IMG/VR virus record: IMGVR_UViG_3300035698_014070
Location: 1-64,000 of that record
Direction: 5' to 3' (one strand)
Origin: a virus
DNA: 64,000 bases
Below, in pieces: positions 52,063-61,160 of the stretch (positions are counted from its first letter, which is position 1; each line of letters opens with the position of its first letter). The notes below the pieces were generated by a model. It saw nothing but the letters and a program-made list of their open reading frames with translations. It searched no databases and was not told the DNA's origin. The translations under genes and the position numbers were made by a program.

Positions 52063-52495
52063 GTTAATTAAACAATTAATCGATGAAATGGCAAAATCCA
52101 GTAAAAAAACATTAGCTCAAATGGATTTAAAAGAAATTCCAGAGATAAGTAAAGTGAAACATTTAAATCAATTAGCTGTGTGGGCAGCTAGACTTGGTTA
52201 TCCAGAGCTTATTCATCTTGCATTAGATAATGGAGCTAAGTTAGAACAAAAAGATATTGAACAATTAGCTATGCACGCGCTAAGATATAAATCTATTCCT
52301 ATGGCTGAAATAGCAGCAGATTTAGGTTGGGACAAAGATATGGATATTGCTGATGATAGAGCTGGATTAGATTCTGAAAATATTGATTGGCAAATAAAAA
52401 AGTGTAAAAATAATAAAACATCAAATATTGATTTTTACATATGGTTACGTGATAAATTTAATATAGTACCACTTGGTAGTTTAAGAGATATTTAA
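52055..52495 (+). CDS. SLRDI-tag ankyrin-like protein
   Basis: From ATG 52055 the product has 146 residues. It begins MDKLIKQLIDEMAKSSKK and ends GSLRDI. The middle (LNQLAVWAARLGYPELIHLALDNGAKLEQ, then IEQLAMHALRYKSIPMAEIAADLG) has the helix-turn-helix rhythm of ankyrin repeats. It overlaps both neighbours. Again a tag pair around a protein-binding core. Confidence 0.6.
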   Translation: MDKLIKQLIDEMAKSSKKTLAQMDLKEIPEISKVKHLNQLAVWAARLGYPELIHLALDNGAKLEQKDIEQLAMHALRYKSIPMAEIAADLGWDKDMDIADDRAGLDSENIDWQIKKCKNNKTSNIDFYIWLRDKFNIVPLGSLRDI

Positions 52496-53187
52496 TGTCG
52501 AGTAGTTTTTTAAAATGTATCGATGAAGGTTTGCGAGCATTATTGTTCACAAAGTTTCAAACCATAATGGGTTTAACAGCGTCAAATGACGCAGAAGAAA
52601 CGTCTGTTATTATATTCCCAAAACGTGTAGCACAACGTATGATGGCAGAAAAGAGAGGACGCCACGAACTAGAGTTTATAAATTTATGGAGATCAACTGA
52701 GCAGTTTGATTGGAGTAGACAAAGAAGTTTTGTTGCACGTAATGGAATGCATTTAGAATATACGGATAGCAACACTAATTCAATTGTTACAATAAAAGGT
52801 ATTCCAGTTGTACTTCCATATAGTATTTGGTTTTGGAGTACGGATTTTGATAAACTTAATAATGTAAAAATAGAATATTTATTTTGGCAGCATGAGAATC
52901 CATATTTAAGTTTATCTTATAATGATAGTTACCCTGTTGAAATGGACTTACATTTTGGAGATATTGTTGATGAGTCTGATATTGAAAATATGTTTAATGT
53001 AGGTAAGTATCATGTAATTATGATGCCTATAACTATAGATGGTTGGGTGTTTAAAACTACAAATCCTGGCGTAGTACAGAAAATTGTGGTTACTATATAT
53101 GATCAAGATAGCATTGAAGATAGAACTGAATTTTTAGCTTCTCCAAATACAGAGTTGCAGTTGTATCAAGAAGAAATAGAAGAATAA
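52495..53187 (+). CDS. Neck or tail-terminator-like structural protein
   Basis: This 230-residue beta-rich protein overlaps the SLRDI stop of the preceding gene and directly precedes the sheath gene. Pattern: helix, then FDWSRQRSFVARNGMHLEYT, IKGIPVVLPYSIWFWSTDFDKLNNV, MDLHFGDIVDESDI, MPITIDGWVF. The VPY/WFWS and NPYLSLSYNDSYPVEM features recall gp14/gp15-like neck or terminator proteins. The assignment is by position and fold impression. Confidence 0.5.
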   Translation: MSSSFLKCIDEGLRALLFTKFQTIMGLTASNDAEETSVIIFPKRVAQRMMAEKRGRHELEFINLWRSTEQFDWSRQRSFVARNGMHLEYTDSNTNSIVTIKGIPVVLPYSIWFWSTDFDKLNNVKIEYLFWQHENPYLSLSYNDSYPVEMDLHFGDIVDESDIENMFNVGKYHVIMMPITIDGWVFKTTNPGVVQKIVVTIYDQDSIEDRTEFLASPNTELQLYQEEIEE

Positions 53188-53203
53188 TATAAGGAGTTAT
53201 ATA

Positions 53204-54865
53204 ATGGGCTTTTATATGTCACCCGGTGTTTATAGTAAAGAGAAAGATATTTCTAATATCATTCCTACCATTTCGTCTACTACAGCTGCTTTAGTTGGAT
53301 GTTCTGTAAAGGGTAGTTTAGATGTTACGAGTGTTACTAATTCTCAGCAGTTTATAGAAGAGTATGGTAAACCTGTACCAGGAAATTATTTCCACTATAC
53401 TGCATTAGCATTTTTAGAAAACGGAAATAGTTTATACTGTAAACGGGTAATTAATGCAGCACTATACGGTGGAATGGATGTGTATGAAGCAGATGCTGGA
53501 ACAAATATAGCATTTACTTCTGGTGAAACAACTGCTGAGTTTACCTATGCATCTTCAGAAGATGAAGTAATATTGCAAATATTTGGTAAAGATCCAGGTG
53601 TGTGGGATAATCGTATTAGTATTAATATTGGAAATGTTCAAGAAACTATAGATACTACATATAAAGATAGTGATGAAGAAGATATCGCACTTCCAACTGT
53701 TGAACAGTATACATTTAGTATTGAAGTATGGTATGAGAACGATGAAGGAACAGATGAATTAGTTGAATCATGGAAAGTTAGTCGTAAAACAAAAACAGAT
53801 GGTAATGGACGACAGCTATATCTTGAAGATGTAATAAATGGTTATAGTAAATATATTCTTGTATATGATAATACAGATATTGCTGATACAAGTTTACCTG
53901 AAAGTAATGGTACATTAGGTGTTGTAACAGACGCAGTTACTTTAGGTGGTGGAAGTGATGGTGGTACAGTTACAGCGGCTGCTAAAGTTTTAGGATGGAC
54001 AGAATTTGAAAATCCAGATGATGTAGATATTCGAATTATGTTAAACGGCGGTGAAACAGATGTATCTGTTCAAACTGAAATGAAGCGCGTTGCAGAAGCT
54101 CGTAAAGATTGTTTTGCTATTTTAGATATACCGTATGCACAACTTTCTAGTATTACGAATATGCTTACATGGAGAATGAGTACGCAAAATTTTGATTCTA
54201 GTTACACAGCTTTATATGCACCGTGGGTAAAAGCTTATGATGCGTATAATGATGTGCTTCTCGAATTGCCGCCTTCTGGATATGTTGGTTCGCAGTATGT
54301 TTATAATGATTTTAATGCTGAAGTGTGGTACGCCCCTGCTGGTCATACTCGAGGTAAATTAAATGTATTAAGTTTGACAGATGTATTTACACAAGGTGAG
54401 CGTGATCAATTATATCCAAGACAAATTAATCCACTACAAACATTCCGTGGTCGTGGTAATGTTATATGGGGACAAAAAACACAGCAGTTTAAAGCATCCG
54501 CACTTAGTAGTGTCAATGTTCGTAGGCTTTTGATTATAATAGAAAAAGCAGTAGCTATTGCAATGCAGGACTTTGTGTTTGAACCAAATAATGATTTGAC
54601 GCGTTTTAAAGTTGAAGCAGTTATTACTGAATATATGGATAATCTTTCAGCAAAAGGAGCGTTTCAAACTGAAGCTGGTGATGATGGATATGCAGTAATA
54701 TGTAATACGACAAACAATACGCCTGCGATTATTGATTTAAATGAACTACATGTAGATATATTTGTAAAGCCTTCACGCGCCGCAGAGTATATTCAGTTAC
54801 AAACTATTATCACACCGACTGGAGCATCATTTAATGAGTTAATAAGTCGTGGAGTTTTGTTATAA
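53204..54865 (+). CDS. Tail sheath protein
   Basis: This 553-residue contractile sheath protein follows AAGGAG. It starts MGFYMSPGVYSKEKDISNIIP, the usual sheath N-terminus, followed by a variable beta insert (residues 90-240). The conserved C-terminal domain includes WGQKTQQFKASALSSVNVRRLLIIIEKAV and TPAIIDLNELHVDIFVKPSRAAEYIQL. Sheath subunits polymerise around the tube and contract during infection, which makes this a myovirus. Confidence 0.92.
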   Translation: MGFYMSPGVYSKEKDISNIIPTISSTTAALVGCSVKGSLDVTSVTNSQQFIEEYGKPVPGNYFHYTALAFLENGNSLYCKRVINAALYGGMDVYEADAGTNIAFTSGETTAEFTYASSEDEVILQIFGKDPGVWDNRISINIGNVQETIDTTYKDSDEEDIALPTVEQYTFSIEVWYENDEGTDELVESWKVSRKTKTDGNGRQLYLEDVINGYSKYILVYDNTDIADTSLPESNGTLGVVTDAVTLGGGSDGGTVTAAAKVLGWTEFENPDDVDIRIMLNGGETDVSVQTEMKRVAEARKDCFAILDIPYAQLSSITNMLTWRMSTQNFDSSYTALYAPWVKAYDAYNDVLLELPPSGYVGSQYVYNDFNAEVWYAPAGHTRGKLNVLSLTDVFTQGERDQLYPRQINPLQTFRGRGNVIWGQKTQQFKASALSSVNVRRLLIIIEKAVAIAMQDFVFEPNNDLTRFKVEAVITEYMDNLSAKGAFQTEAGDDGYAVICNTTNNTPAIIDLNELHVDIFVKPSRAAEYIQLQTIITPTGASFNELISRGVLL

Positions 54866-54884
54866 TTAATATAGGAGAAGTATA

Positions 54885-55403
54885 ATGTCCAAAATGTCTA
54901 CCGATAATCTTCGTAACAATCTAACAAATCTGCAAAGAACTTATCTTTGGGATGTACTTATTCCAAATCCTTTAGGTGGTGGAGATCCTGATACGATTTC
55001 TATTCGCGCAAGGGCGATGCCATTACCAGGTTGGAGCTTTGGTCAAATACTTGTACCGTATAAACAAAGTCCAGGTGTTGTATATCCAGGTAAATTGGCA
55101 TTTTCACATGATTGGGTGTGTACATTTATTGAAGGTGAAGATCATGCAGTATTTGATATTATTTATGACTGGCGTCAGTTAATTGTACATGATAAAACAA
55201 ATATAGGTACGACAGATGTTGCAATTAAAAGTGATATTTATTTAAAGCTATTGAAAACTGACGGTGACGAAAGTATGAAAATTCGTATGGTTGGTTGTTT
55301 TCCAAGAATAGGTGATGATGTTCCTATGTCATATGATGATGAGAGTACAGTGCTATATTCGGTAACTTGGTCATACGATCGCTGGGAAAAAGTAGCAGAA
55401 TAA
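54885..55403 (+). CDS. Tail tube protein (gp19-like)
   Basis: This 172-residue protein follows AGGAG and lies just after the sheath gene. RTYLWDVLIPNPLGGGD, IRARAMPLPGWSF and the final YSVTWSYDRWEKV are characteristic of T4 gp19-type tube proteins. It forms the inner channel. A second paralogue follows. Confidence 0.88.
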   Translation: MSKMSTDNLRNNLTNLQRTYLWDVLIPNPLGGGDPDTISIRARAMPLPGWSFGQILVPYKQSPGVVYPGKLAFSHDWVCTFIEGEDHAVFDIIYDWRQLIVHDKTNIGTTDVAIKSDIYLKLLKTDGDESMKIRMVGCFPRIGDDVPMSYDDESTVLYSVTWSYDRWEKVAE

Positions 55404-55404
55404 T

Positions 55405-56040
55405 ATGAGTTTATCAGATATAGTAAAAGCCAATATTCCTGGTGTAAGTAATCCGCGTGCACTACTTGATAATTTTGTTGGTGGTGCGAAGACAACTATA
55501 TTTGACAGTACATTTGGTTTTAATAAAACATTACCAATGCAGCGAACGTATAATTGGGATATATTTATGTGGTTTACATATAATGGTATTCCAGGTCCGC
55601 TGTTATCAAAATACTGTCAGAGTATCAAATTTGGTAATTACAATATAGCAGATGTAACAGAGTTTAAAACTGGAGCATTTAAACAGTTTTACGCGGGTTT
55701 GTTTTCTATTGACTCTGTAACTATGTCTTTTGTTGTACCAATACCTGATATGATTACAAGTTTTTTCTTAGGATGGCGAAACCATATTGTTGATGAAATG
55801 GGAAATTATGGGTTAAAATCGAATTACTCTCATAATATTTATATTCTTTTAAATAATTTAACGGGAATACCATTTAGTAGAGTACGTTTAGAAGGGGCGT
55901 TTCCTAGAACGTACCCTGTTGCAGATTTATCATATGAAAATGAAGGACTACTTAAATATAATATAGATATTTCAGTAGATAAAATTAAACCGTTAACTGG
56001 ACCAACAGTTGTAAAGGATATTATTGGCGCAGTTATCTAG
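55405..56040 (+). CDS. Second tail tube-like protein
   Basis: This 211-residue protein begins one base after the first tube gene's stop. It shares the tube outline: MQRTYNWDIFMWF, a middle with CQSIKFGNYNIADV, LEGAFPRTYPVADLSYENEGLLKYNIDIS. It is longer and lacks the first protein's motif details. It may be a minor tube or tube-initiation subunit (compare T4 gp54/gp48). Confidence 0.75.
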   Translation: MSLSDIVKANIPGVSNPRALLDNFVGGAKTTIFDSTFGFNKTLPMQRTYNWDIFMWFTYNGIPGPLLSKYCQSIKFGNYNIADVTEFKTGAFKQFYAGLFSIDSVTMSFVVPIPDMITSFFLGWRNHIVDEMGNYGLKSNYSHNIYILLNNLTGIPFSRVRLEGAFPRTYPVADLSYENEGLLKYNIDISVDKIKPLTGPTVVKDIIGAVI

Positions 56041-56057
56041 AACAATGGAGCAGAACA

Positions 56058-56789
56058 ATGAACAATAACCTTGAATACCAAGTCATAAAGTTGCCTTCTA
56101 AATGCATTCCATATAAAGATGTAGATCCAGCGTCTATACAAATACGGCCACTAAAGGCAAAAGATGAAGCACTAATTGCTGAAATTAATGATAATAATAT
56201 TGAGCGTAAAACAAAAATACTATTTGATAGTGTTTTGCTTGGTATAAAATCAAAAGATTTAACTTTAGGTGATCGATTATACTTGCTATTATGGGAAATG
56301 ATGAACTCATACAATGATGAAATAGAAGTACAATTTGTATGCGATACTTGTTTTGAAAAAATTCGCAATTATCCTATTAAAATATCTGAAATAAATTCAG
56401 TTGAGCTTTCTGATTCATACGAAGAACCATATACAATAAATTTATCATGTACAAATATTAATACAAGATTAATGCGTATATCAGATGAAATAGAAATAGC
56501 ATTATTTACTAAATCTAAAAATAATACATATTTATATCAGTACGCTTTAACTATTATTGATGATAAATTAAATACATTAGAAAAAGTAAAAATTCTTGAA
56601 GAATTAGATACAAAAGATCTTGCGAAAATACGAGCATTTCATGAACAGTTTGCGCATGGTCCTGATATGATTATTAAATATGTTTGTCCTATATGTAATG
56701 AGGAGGGAAGCTTTATATTACCCTTTCAGTTCAGTACATTTTTTCCGCAAGGTGAAGCCCTTATCAGAAATTTTGGAAATAGAGTTTAA
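56058..56789 (+). CDS. Baseplate hub assembly protein (T4 gp26-like) with zinc site
   Basis: This 243-residue protein matches the T4 gp26 family outline: YQVIKLPSKCIPYKD, IQIRPLKAKDEALIAE, LGIKSKDLTLGDRLYLLLWEMMNSYND, followed by two cysteine pairs (CDTC near 96 and CPIC near 214) that probably form one zinc site. In many myoviruses such a protein follows the tube gene and precedes tape measure. It may function like a tail-assembly chaperone. Confidence 0.7.
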   Translation: MNNNLEYQVIKLPSKCIPYKDVDPASIQIRPLKAKDEALIAEINDNNIERKTKILFDSVLLGIKSKDLTLGDRLYLLLWEMMNSYNDEIEVQFVCDTCFEKIRNYPIKISEINSVELSDSYEEPYTINLSCTNINTRLMRISDEIEIALFTKSKNNTYLYQYALTIIDDKLNTLEKVKILEELDTKDLAKIRAFHEQFAHGPDMIIKYVCPICNEEGSFILPFQFSTFFPQGEALIRNFGNRV

Positions 56790-56793
56790 ATTA

Positions 56794-56910
56794 ATGTATC
56801 AATTACATATGTCAAGATATGATTTTGCAAATAGTTTTACGCGTGATATTACATGGATATGTAACAGACTTGAAGTACAGAAGGCAAAAGAAAAAGAAGC
56901 AAGAAAGTAA
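56794..56910 (+). CDS. Small helical protein upstream of tape measure
   Basis: A 38-residue product from ATG 56794 (MYQLHMSRYDFANSFTRDI...) ends in a basic helix. An upstream in-frame ATG at 56680 would overlap the zinc part of the gp26-like gene, so the short form is preferred. In related clusters a short second chaperone product often lies here, sometimes by frameshift. Confidence 0.5.
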   Translation: MYQLHMSRYDFANSFTRDITWICNRLEVQKAKEKEARK

Positions 56911-56913
56911 ATT

Positions 56914-58341
56914 GTGGCAAAACGTAAAGTAGTAAAATCTGAATATAGTAAATGGGGTCCATCAGGACTTGATTTATATACATTAGAAACTCTACAAGAT
57001 ATTCAACGTAAAATGACAAAAGACACATTGCCATATTTAAAGTTAATAATAGATCAATATGGTGATGCAGATTTAGGTAAACAAGCTAAAATTTTACATA
57101 ATAAAGCAAAAGCATCTGTTGCTATAATTTCAAAAATGCGTGGATTATATGGCAAATCTGCAACAAAAGATGAAATTGAAAAGCTTGTTACATTATTAGA
57201 TGATTTATCTGTAGGTATTTCTGTTTTAAATGATAACGTTGATCCTGTTAATGAAAATATAGAGCAACTGCAAGAAGCACTAACAGAAACGCATACTAAA
57301 ATAGCAGAATTTGCTAGTAAAGGAATGGAAATATCGCAACAAGCTCATAAGCATAGACTTAAAGATGCTGCCTGGTCTGCAATAAAAGGTATGGGAGCTC
57401 GCGCACTATACTCTTTTATAGGTTATAGTGGAGCCGCTGCTTATGGTATGGGTAAAAAAGCAATTGGTGGATGGAAAGAAGGTAAACAAGCCAGAAAAAA
57501 AGCAGCTTTAGAAACATCTTTGAATGTGAGTAGTGCTTTTGGTGGTGGAGAATTTGACAAAAGTAATTTTGGTGGTGGAGGAGGTATAGGCGGTAGTGGA
57601 ATTAACGTAGCTGCTACTGCAGTTTCAATTGGAATGCATATGTTTTATCAAAAAGGTGCGTATTCTGCACATTACACACGTGAAATGATGAAACATATAC
57701 GCCATATGTCTGGCGCGCCTTGGGGAATTACTGGAGATGCTTATGGTCTTACAAGTACAGTAGAAAGTGTAAAAGATACAGTAGAAGTAGCAATAGGAAC
57801 AGCTGCTTCAAGAATAATTGGTGGTTCAATATCAAAATCAATACTTGGTTTTTTAGGAAAAGCAGGATTAGTAACAGTTGTTGCAGGAACAGCATATCTT
57901 CTTGGTAGCAAATATATTGCACCATACGCTGTTAAAGGTGTAGATGCTTTATTTGATTGGGTGTTTCCAGCAAACGATCCAGCTGGGATTAACCCAAAAA
58001 AACCTAGCGCTAACGATGTAATTGTTTTAAGTCCACTTCAAGCAATGCAACAATTTCCCAGTATGGTAACAGATCCAAATAGTTCTTTTGTTATTCCAAA
58101 TAGCTTAAGCAATACTGGATTAACTCAAGAACAAATTAGTACAGCAGTAACAGGAAATTCAAAAGATTTTATAAAACAAAATAGTTCAGTAGATAATGTT
58201 CCATCAAGAGTATGGGAAGAAATGGCAAACACACTTAAAAAAATAAGTATTAATACTGATCCAAATAATCCATATGTAAATAAGCAAAGTGTTTTTCCAG
58301 AACCAAGTAATATTAGTGAATTTTCAGAACCGAGTAATTAA
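56914..58341 (+). CDS. Tape measure-like protein
   Basis: This 475-residue protein starts at GTG 56914. It has an N-terminal coiled coil (residues 20-150), a basic/Gly region (GGGEFDKSNFGGGGGIGGSG), then hydrophobic helices (TVEVAIGTAASRIIGGSISKSILGFLGKAGLVTVVAGTAYLLG near 285-330) typical of tape measure proteins. At roughly 1.5 A per residue it would set a tail of about 70 nm. No enzymatic domain is seen. Confidence 0.7.
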   Translation: MAKRKVVKSEYSKWGPSGLDLYTLETLQDIQRKMTKDTLPYLKLIIDQYGDADLGKQAKILHNKAKASVAIISKMRGLYGKSATKDEIEKLVTLLDDLSVGISVLNDNVDPVNENIEQLQEALTETHTKIAEFASKGMEISQQAHKHRLKDAAWSAIKGMGARALYSFIGYSGAAAYGMGKKAIGGWKEGKQARKKAALETSLNVSSAFGGGEFDKSNFGGGGGIGGSGINVAATAVSIGMHMFYQKGAYSAHYTREMMKHIRHMSGAPWGITGDAYGLTSTVESVKDTVEVAIGTAASRIIGGSISKSILGFLGKAGLVTVVAGTAYLLGSKYIAPYAVKGVDALFDWVFPANDPAGINPKKPSANDVIVLSPLQAMQQFPSMVTDPNSSFVIPNSLSNTGLTQEQISTAVTGNSKDFIKQNSSVDNVPSRVWEEMANTLKKISINTDPNNPYVNKQSVFPEPSNISEFSEPSN

Positions 58342-58343
58342 CT

Positions 58344-59144
58344 ATGGCAGATAAAGATATATTTGAAATTAGAAATTATAAAGTTAATACAGAATCAGTA
58401 GATGATCCTAAAGATGTAAATACAAAAACAGATGAATCAGAAATTGTTGGCAGCGCTTGGATGGAAAATAAGATATCTGAAAATTATCTTGTAAAAATAT
58501 ATAGTTCAGCACTTAATTGCGAAGTAGTTGGAGTATTACAAGATAACTTTGTTGAAGAAGTTGCGAGTAGTTGGAACCCTATTGCCGGATTTGAAAGAGC
58601 AAAAAATATTGGAAATAGTCTTGTTTTTCAAAAAATCTTTGGTGTCGTTGGTGTTGTTCCATGGATGTCAAGAAGAAAATGGGAAGGTACCACTCCAGTA
58701 TCAATTACACTAAATTTAATGTTCCAAGCAAATTCTAATCCAATGAATGAAGTAGTTAAACCATGTTTACGATTAAAACAAATGGTATTGCCTGGGCATG
58801 GAACTAAATATAAAGAAGGTAAAACAGATGATAAGAGTTATTTTCTTGTACCACCTGGTCCATCTCCGATAGGGTGGTTCGAAGAAAATAATGCTAAAAC
58901 AGATCAAATAGAAATATCAATAGGAAATCTTGTTACATATGAAAGCGTCATAGTTAAAAATGTAAGAACAGAAATAGAACCTAAGTTTGATAAAAACGGA
59001 AATCCAATTATGGCAAAAGCCACTATTGGTTTTGAATCATATGAGATTATGACGAAAGATAGTATAGGTAGTGCGTACGGAAATAAAAGCTTACCTACTG
59101 GTTTTTTAGAAGAAGCTAATACTACTATAAATGGATCTAAATAA
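58344..59144 (+). CDS. Baseplate-tube junction protein (gp48/gp54-like)
   Basis: This 266-residue protein lies between tape measure and wedge/hub genes. Segments GVVPWMSRRKWEGTTPVSITLNLMFQANSNPMNEVVKPCLRLKQM and YFLVPPGPSPIGWF match tail-tube initiator proteins that cap the baseplate. Orthology to gp48 versus gp54 is not resolved. Confidence 0.65.
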   Translation: MADKDIFEIRNYKVNTESVDDPKDVNTKTDESEIVGSAWMENKISENYLVKIYSSALNCEVVGVLQDNFVEEVASSWNPIAGFERAKNIGNSLVFQKIFGVVGVVPWMSRRKWEGTTPVSITLNLMFQANSNPMNEVVKPCLRLKQMVLPGHGTKYKEGKTDDKSYFLVPPGPSPIGWFEENNAKTDQIEISIGNLVTYESVIVKNVRTEIEPKFDKNGNPIMAKATIGFESYEIMTKDSIGSAYGNKSLPTGFLEEANTTINGSK

Positions 59145-59329
59145 TGAAAGAAACGTTAAGAGCAATAGTTATGTTTTTGTTTGTTTTACCGACACTTTTA
59201 ATAGTAGGAACTATACTTGGTTCAGCTGTAGCTCCAGTAATAGGTACTATTATTGGTTTTGTGAGTGGTATTGTTATTTTTTGTAAGTGGCTAGATGATG
59301 GTTTTGGCAGTTTGTTTTTTGATGATTAA
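59144..59329 (+). CDS. Small membrane protein, two transmembrane segments
   Basis: A 61-residue product has two hydrophobic segments (about 7-28 and 30-49: AIVMFLFVLPTLLIVGTILG; APVIGTIIGFVSGIVIFC) and an acidic C-terminus. It overlaps the previous stop. Its place in the baseplate operon is unusual; a holin or a membrane-contact protein are options. Confidence 0.5.
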   Translation: MKETLRAIVMFLFVLPTLLIVGTILGSAVAPVIGTIIGFVSGIVIFCKWLDDGFGSLFFDD

Positions 59330-59347
59330 AAATGGATTATTAGTAAT

Positions 59348-59827
59348 ATGAATAGAACAAGATTTTTTAATAAAGCAATTGTTACACGTAAAGAATATTC
59401 TGTATCGTGGAAAGCGATAAATGATAGTGGTAAACTTATTTCTAAAACGAGAGTATACAGTTCTAAAAGTAATTTAAATACAAAAATAGTAAGTTTACGT
59501 AGTACATTAGATGGTGAAAAAGGTGAAGAAATAATTACTATTAATTTAGATATTGAAAAGAAAGTAAAAGAATTAGATTTTATTGATAATAATCTTTCTA
59601 ACTTTTCTATTAATTTTGATCCTATTTATTATCGATTAAGCTCTAGTGATAGAAAACGACCAGATATAATTAGTTTTAATAATTATGAAACTGTAAAATA
59701 TTGGTGGCTAACTTGTTTAGTAAATGGTATAGAAGATCCTTTTTTTGAAACAGTAATTGGTAAAGTAATGATTATACCAGATATACAAGATATTTTTTCT
59801 TTTTACAGAAATCACGCAGTAAGATAA
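59348..59827 (+). CDS. Baseplate wedge protein (gp53/LysM-like)
   Basis: This 159-residue protein ends with KRPDIISFNNYETVKYWWLTCLVNGIEDPFFETVIGKVMIIPDIQDIFSFY, the typical gp53-type module (RPDxxxxxxYxxxxYWWxxxxxNGIxDPF...IP) in which a LysM-like fold anchors the wedge. Position among hub genes supports it. Confidence 0.8.
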   Translation: MNRTRFFNKAIVTRKEYSVSWKAINDSGKLISKTRVYSSKSNLNTKIVSLRSTLDGEKGEEIITINLDIEKKVKELDFIDNNLSNFSINFDPIYYRLSSSDRKRPDIISFNNYETVKYWWLTCLVNGIEDPFFETVIGKVMIIPDIQDIFSFYRNHAVR

Positions 59828-59828
59828 T

Positions 59829-61160
59829 ATGGTTGATATTGCAGGGACATACCATTTACGATTAACATTTAACAATGGAAAGCTTGTTGTGGAGCTTAAT
59901 CCACAAGCGATTCATATATTTGAAATAACACAGGAAATTAATAATTTACTTCCTACGGTTATACTAGAAGTAGAAGAACCAAACGGTGAAATTGGAATGC
60001 TTTTGCCATTTGATAATAAGCTTGCAAATATGCAAGTAGAATTTTGTGGTGCTAAAAATATAAATGATTCAGAAGAGTACAATCAGTTTAACTTTGTTAT
60101 TACTAAAAAAATAACAATAAGTGATGGTAGACTTCGTTTAGAAGGAGAATTAAGTATACATGGATTATTTTCTCCAAAGCATAGTCGTGGTTTTCCAATA
60201 TCAGGAACTACAGATATTACAATAAAAAAGTATATAGAAAAAATTGCAACAACCGAAATATCTATATTTAGCAATACTGAAGATCGAAGTAATAAGTATA
60301 TTAATGCAGAAGTAAGTTCGTATTTAGAATATGAAAAAACTTTAATACAACCACGATGGACTAATGCACAATTTTTAAAATATTTACGTGACAATATTAT
60401 TGGTACAGTAGATGAAGCTGGATTTTTTTGTTTTGTTTGTGTAAAGAATAGAAAAACAACACTCGTTTTTAAATCTGCACGAGATTTTTATGATGAGCCA
60501 ATTAGTCAACGTTTTGTTGTATATGATGAAATTCGTAAAGGAAGTTTTCCTGTTTATAAATTTTTATCATACGATTATTTTAATGGCGGTAATAAAGAAC
60601 TTAAAAGTAAACAAGAATATTCTTATTACAACTATAATGATACAGAATACGTAGATGCATATGTAGATTATACAACATATCATTCTTTATCTAAACATAT
60701 ACTGATTGATAAAAATGAAGATACAAATTCAAACGATATCGATAATCTTGGACGATCAAATGATTTTACATCAGATTTTCTTGGAAAGATAAAAGGTGCT
60801 TATACTAAAAAGTTGTTAGGATTATCTCGTTTTTGGATAACGACAGATGGTTTACAAAATATTACTCCAGGTAAGCTTGTTTATATTCATTTTCCTGCAA
60901 AAGTGATGCAAGAAGAAGCGATCGTAATTACATATAGCGGATATTGGATGATTGAAAAAGTTGTACACGCATTTAGAGATGTTTATTTGACACGTTTATT
61001 ATTAACACGACCTGGAATTGATACTGCGATGGATACAGAATTATTAGTTGCTCCAGTATTTAAAGTAGATCAATCTAAAGAAGTACTGAAAACGCAAAAA
61101 GCGCAAAATAAATCGCAAAAGCGAATATCTACATCATCTGATATGGACATAATAACATAA
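59829..61160 (+). CDS. Baseplate hub protein (gp27/late-control-D-like)
   Basis: This 443-residue protein has the layout of hub proteins that join the tube to the spike: N-terminal barrel (residues 1-130), a middle domain with TTISDI/EYEKTLIQPRWTNAQFLKYLRDNIIGTVDEAGFFCF, and a C-terminal barrel with GLQNITPGKLVYIHFPAKVM. It is immediately followed by the gp5-like spike gene. The C-terminus is basic. Confidence 0.75.
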   Translation: MVDIAGTYHLRLTFNNGKLVVELNPQAIHIFEITQEINNLLPTVILEVEEPNGEIGMLLPFDNKLANMQVEFCGAKNINDSEEYNQFNFVITKKITISDGRLRLEGELSIHGLFSPKHSRGFPISGTTDITIKKYIEKIATTEISIFSNTEDRSNKYINAEVSSYLEYEKTLIQPRWTNAQFLKYLRDNIIGTVDEAGFFCFVCVKNRKTTLVFKSARDFYDEPISQRFVVYDEIRKGSFPVYKFLSYDYFNGGNKELKSKQEYSYYNYNDTEYVDAYVDYTTYHSLSKHILIDKNEDTNSNDIDNLGRSNDFTSDFLGKIKGAYTKKLLGLSRFWITTDGLQNITPGKLVYIHFPAKVMQEEAIVITYSGYWMIEKVVHAFRDVYLTRLLLTRPGIDTAMDTELLVAPVFKVDQSKEVLKTQKAQNKSQKRISTSSDMDIIT

